DNA of 6,553 nucleotides, taken from the NCBI GenBank assembly GCA_023260935.1, contig JALQTL010000192.1, positions 1-6,553 on the forward strand, in the 5' to 3' direction. The notes below the pieces were generated by a model. The model searched no databases, was not told the DNA's origin, and was given only the letters and a program-made list of their open reading frames with translations. This document shows positions 5,600-6,553 of this stretch, in pieces. The first letter of the stretch is position 1, and each line of letters starts with the position of its first letter. The position numbers and the translations under genes were made by a program. Source of the DNA: Paracoccaceae bacterium (GTDB taxonomy: Bacteria; Pseudomonadota; Alphaproteobacteria; Rhodobacterales; Rhodobacteraceae).

Positions 5600-6373
5600 A
5601 CGGGTAAAAACCGCAGCCGTGCCGATGCCGCCGGCCGAGGCGATGGCGGCAAGGCCATGGCCCTCTACCAGATCATGAAACAGCCTGACCGCCAGAATGG
5701 CCCCCGATGCGCCGATGGGATGCCCGCGTGACAGGGCCCCTCCCCCCGGGTTGACGATGGCGGGGGCGATCCCCGCCCCCACCACGCAGGCCATGGCCTG
5801 CGCGGCATAGGCTTCCATGATTTCCGCCTGTGTCAGATCACCGGGGCCGATCCCGGCCTGACGAAGTGCCGCGGCAATGGCGGGCACCGGGGCAAGCCCG
5901 GGCTGAAGCGGATCATGTCCCAGGGTGCTGCCCGCCCGCAAATACAGGGCGCCGGGGCCGGCGAAACGGTCCGCGGCCACGATGGCAAAAGCCGCGGCAT
6001 CCGCCGCAACGGCCGCCGTGGCAGCGGTGACGGTGCCGCAAAGAACCGGGGCGCGGGCCAGAAGCCGCGGGGTCAGGGGCCGCGCGAAGCCATCGCGCAC
6101 CTGCCCCGCCAGCGGCACGATTTCGGGCCAGGCATCGCGCGCCATCGCCCGGGCGTGACTGGCCGCGGCCCATGCCTCTTGCGCGGGGCGAGACAGGCCC
6201 GCTTCTTCGGCAAGCCGGGCGGCGGCATCGGCCATTCGAGGGTTGCGGTCGGGCCACGGGGTAAAGGGGGCCTCGTCATAGGCTTGGGGGGGGCCGCCAA
6301 CCCTGGGGCAAACAGCGAACTGACCAACAGTGCGCTCACGCCAGCCAGGGTCGCCGATCGCACACCTGGCCAC
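5588..6373 (-). pseudogene. Thiolase-family protein, N-terminal half missing
   Basis: Thiolases make or break the C-C bond of acyl-CoA/acetyl-CoA. From about residue 31 of this 261-residue frame the sequence aligns with the second part of thiolases: FTPWPDRNPRMADAAARLA (37-55), AGLSRPAQEAW (58-68) and ASHARAMARD (71-80), EIVPLAG (84-90), GTVTAATAA (113-121), EIMEAYAAQ (184-192), and NPGGGALSRGHPIGASGA (208-225) with the catalytic His218. Intact thiolases are about 390 residues, so roughly the first 150 are absent, including the nucleophilic cysteine. The usual NEAF asparagine is Met186 here, and the C-terminal Cys of the CxGGG loop is replaced (ASAGGIG, 245-251). The first 30 residues do not look like thiolase and overlap a signal-peptide start in another frame. 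The GTG start at 6373 is only formal. I infer a decayed or rearranged gene; an assembly join at the C-run is the main alternative. Confidence 0.75.
6286..6293 (-). repeat. Eight-C homopolymer at the signal-peptide/thiolase junction
   Basis: A run of eight C (minus strand) lies exactly where the signal-peptide frame and the thiolase frame meet. One extra C would join them into one continuous frame (signal peptide ending GLAAPP, then QAYDEAPF). Such tracts are prone to slippage, phase variation and sequencing error. Confidence 0.8.
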
Positions 6374-6375
6374 AT
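6290..6375 (-). pseudogene. Orphan secretion-signal gene start
   Basis: Starting at the ATG at 6373-6375 (minus strand) is a convincing Sec signal peptide: MWPGVRSATLAG, a hydrophobic core ALLVSSLF, and a cleavage-like APGLAAPP. An excellent ribosome site, AAAGGAG at 6383-6389, sits 7 nt upstream. After about residue 30 the frame becomes a shadow of the thiolase coding sequence and shows no domain of its own, so only the 5' end of a secreted-protein gene seems to remain. The original protein cannot be identified. An AUGUG overlap places a GTG of the thiolase frame two bases further on under the same ribosome site. Confidence 0.55.
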
Positions 6376-6553
6376 GGTGACGCTCCTTTCACAGAATTAC
6401 TACCGGCGGATTGGCAGAACAACGCAGTTTCTAAGGATAAGCACAGGTGTCGGCTCGGATCACCAGCGGACCCTGCCGTGAGGGGGGGATTGATCCGACC
6501 CTCCTGCCCGGTCGGCACTGGCACTTGCCTACGGATATTAAAAGGGAACAATC
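6376..6553. other. Right-edge non-coding region
   Basis: No convincing gene is seen. It holds the ribosome site for the signal-peptide start (6383-6389), a tandem GGCACT repeat (6514-6525), seven G at 6482-6488, and AT-richer ends. It probably contains the promoter of the minus-strand gene, but no clear -35/-10 pair stands out. The extreme right end, ATATTAAAAGGG, could be the start of a leader for a plus-strand gene beyond the window. Confidence 0.4.

Noticed and set aside
6073..6375. 100-codon frame beginning with the signal peptide treated as a complete small secreted protein
   Set aside because: Only the first ~30 residues look real; the rest is a Pro/Arg-rich shadow of the thiolase frame.
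6513..6528. Possible sigma-54 (-24/-12) promoter, CGGCAC...TTGC
   Set aside because: The GG-to-GC spacing is 11 nt, while sigma-54 promoters require 10; the match probably comes from the tandem GGCACT repeat.

Overview
The window is GC-rich DNA, very probably from an alphaproteobacterium of the Rhodobacteraceae/Paracoccaceae (Rhodobacter, Gemmobacter or Paracoccus-like). The evidence is the protein families present: a topA-dprA pair, a GabT very close to the proteobacterial GABA transaminase, and a tripartite biotin ECF transporter in the order bioM-bioN-bioY, known from Rhodobacter capsulatus. No species-level call is possible from sequence reading alone.

Layout, left to right. On the minus strand are the 5' end of topA (topoisomerase I, running off the left edge) and, upstream of it, a complete dprA. 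A 180-bp divergent intergenic region (1774-1953) separates dprA from gabT on the plus strand and carries several dyads, a CtrA-like motif on the dprA side and a candidate gabT promoter with an overlapping palindrome. After gabT come two inverted repeats, a small glycine-zipper lipoprotein gene, a strong hairpin terminator and then the bioMNY operon with its own candidate promoter. bioM overlaps bioN by 26 bp, and bioY starts 26 bp after bioN. The last gene, on the minus strand, converges on bioY with a 12-bp overlap of coding ends. It is the C-terminal part of a thiolase-family protein whose N-terminal half is missing. At its 5' end sits an unrelated secretion-signal start, in another frame, meeting the thiolase near a run of eight C residues.

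How the genes work together. BioM (ATPase), BioN (T component) and BioY (biotin-binding S component) form one high-affinity biotin importer. TopA and DprA are DNA-topology and DNA-uptake/recombination proteins; DprA in this group serves uptake of gene-transfer-agent DNA. GabT begins GABA catabolism, and no gabD partner lies in the window. The lipoprotein and the thiolase remnant have no evident functional link to their neighbours.

Most of the window is ordinary core-genome content. The items most worth a second look are the 14-bp perfect inverted repeat whose right arm covers the lipoprotein ribosome binding site, the signal-peptide/thiolase junction with its dual AUGUG start, and the CtrA-like site upstream of dprA. 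I see no CRISPR array, insertion sequence, tRNA, rRNA or defence system.
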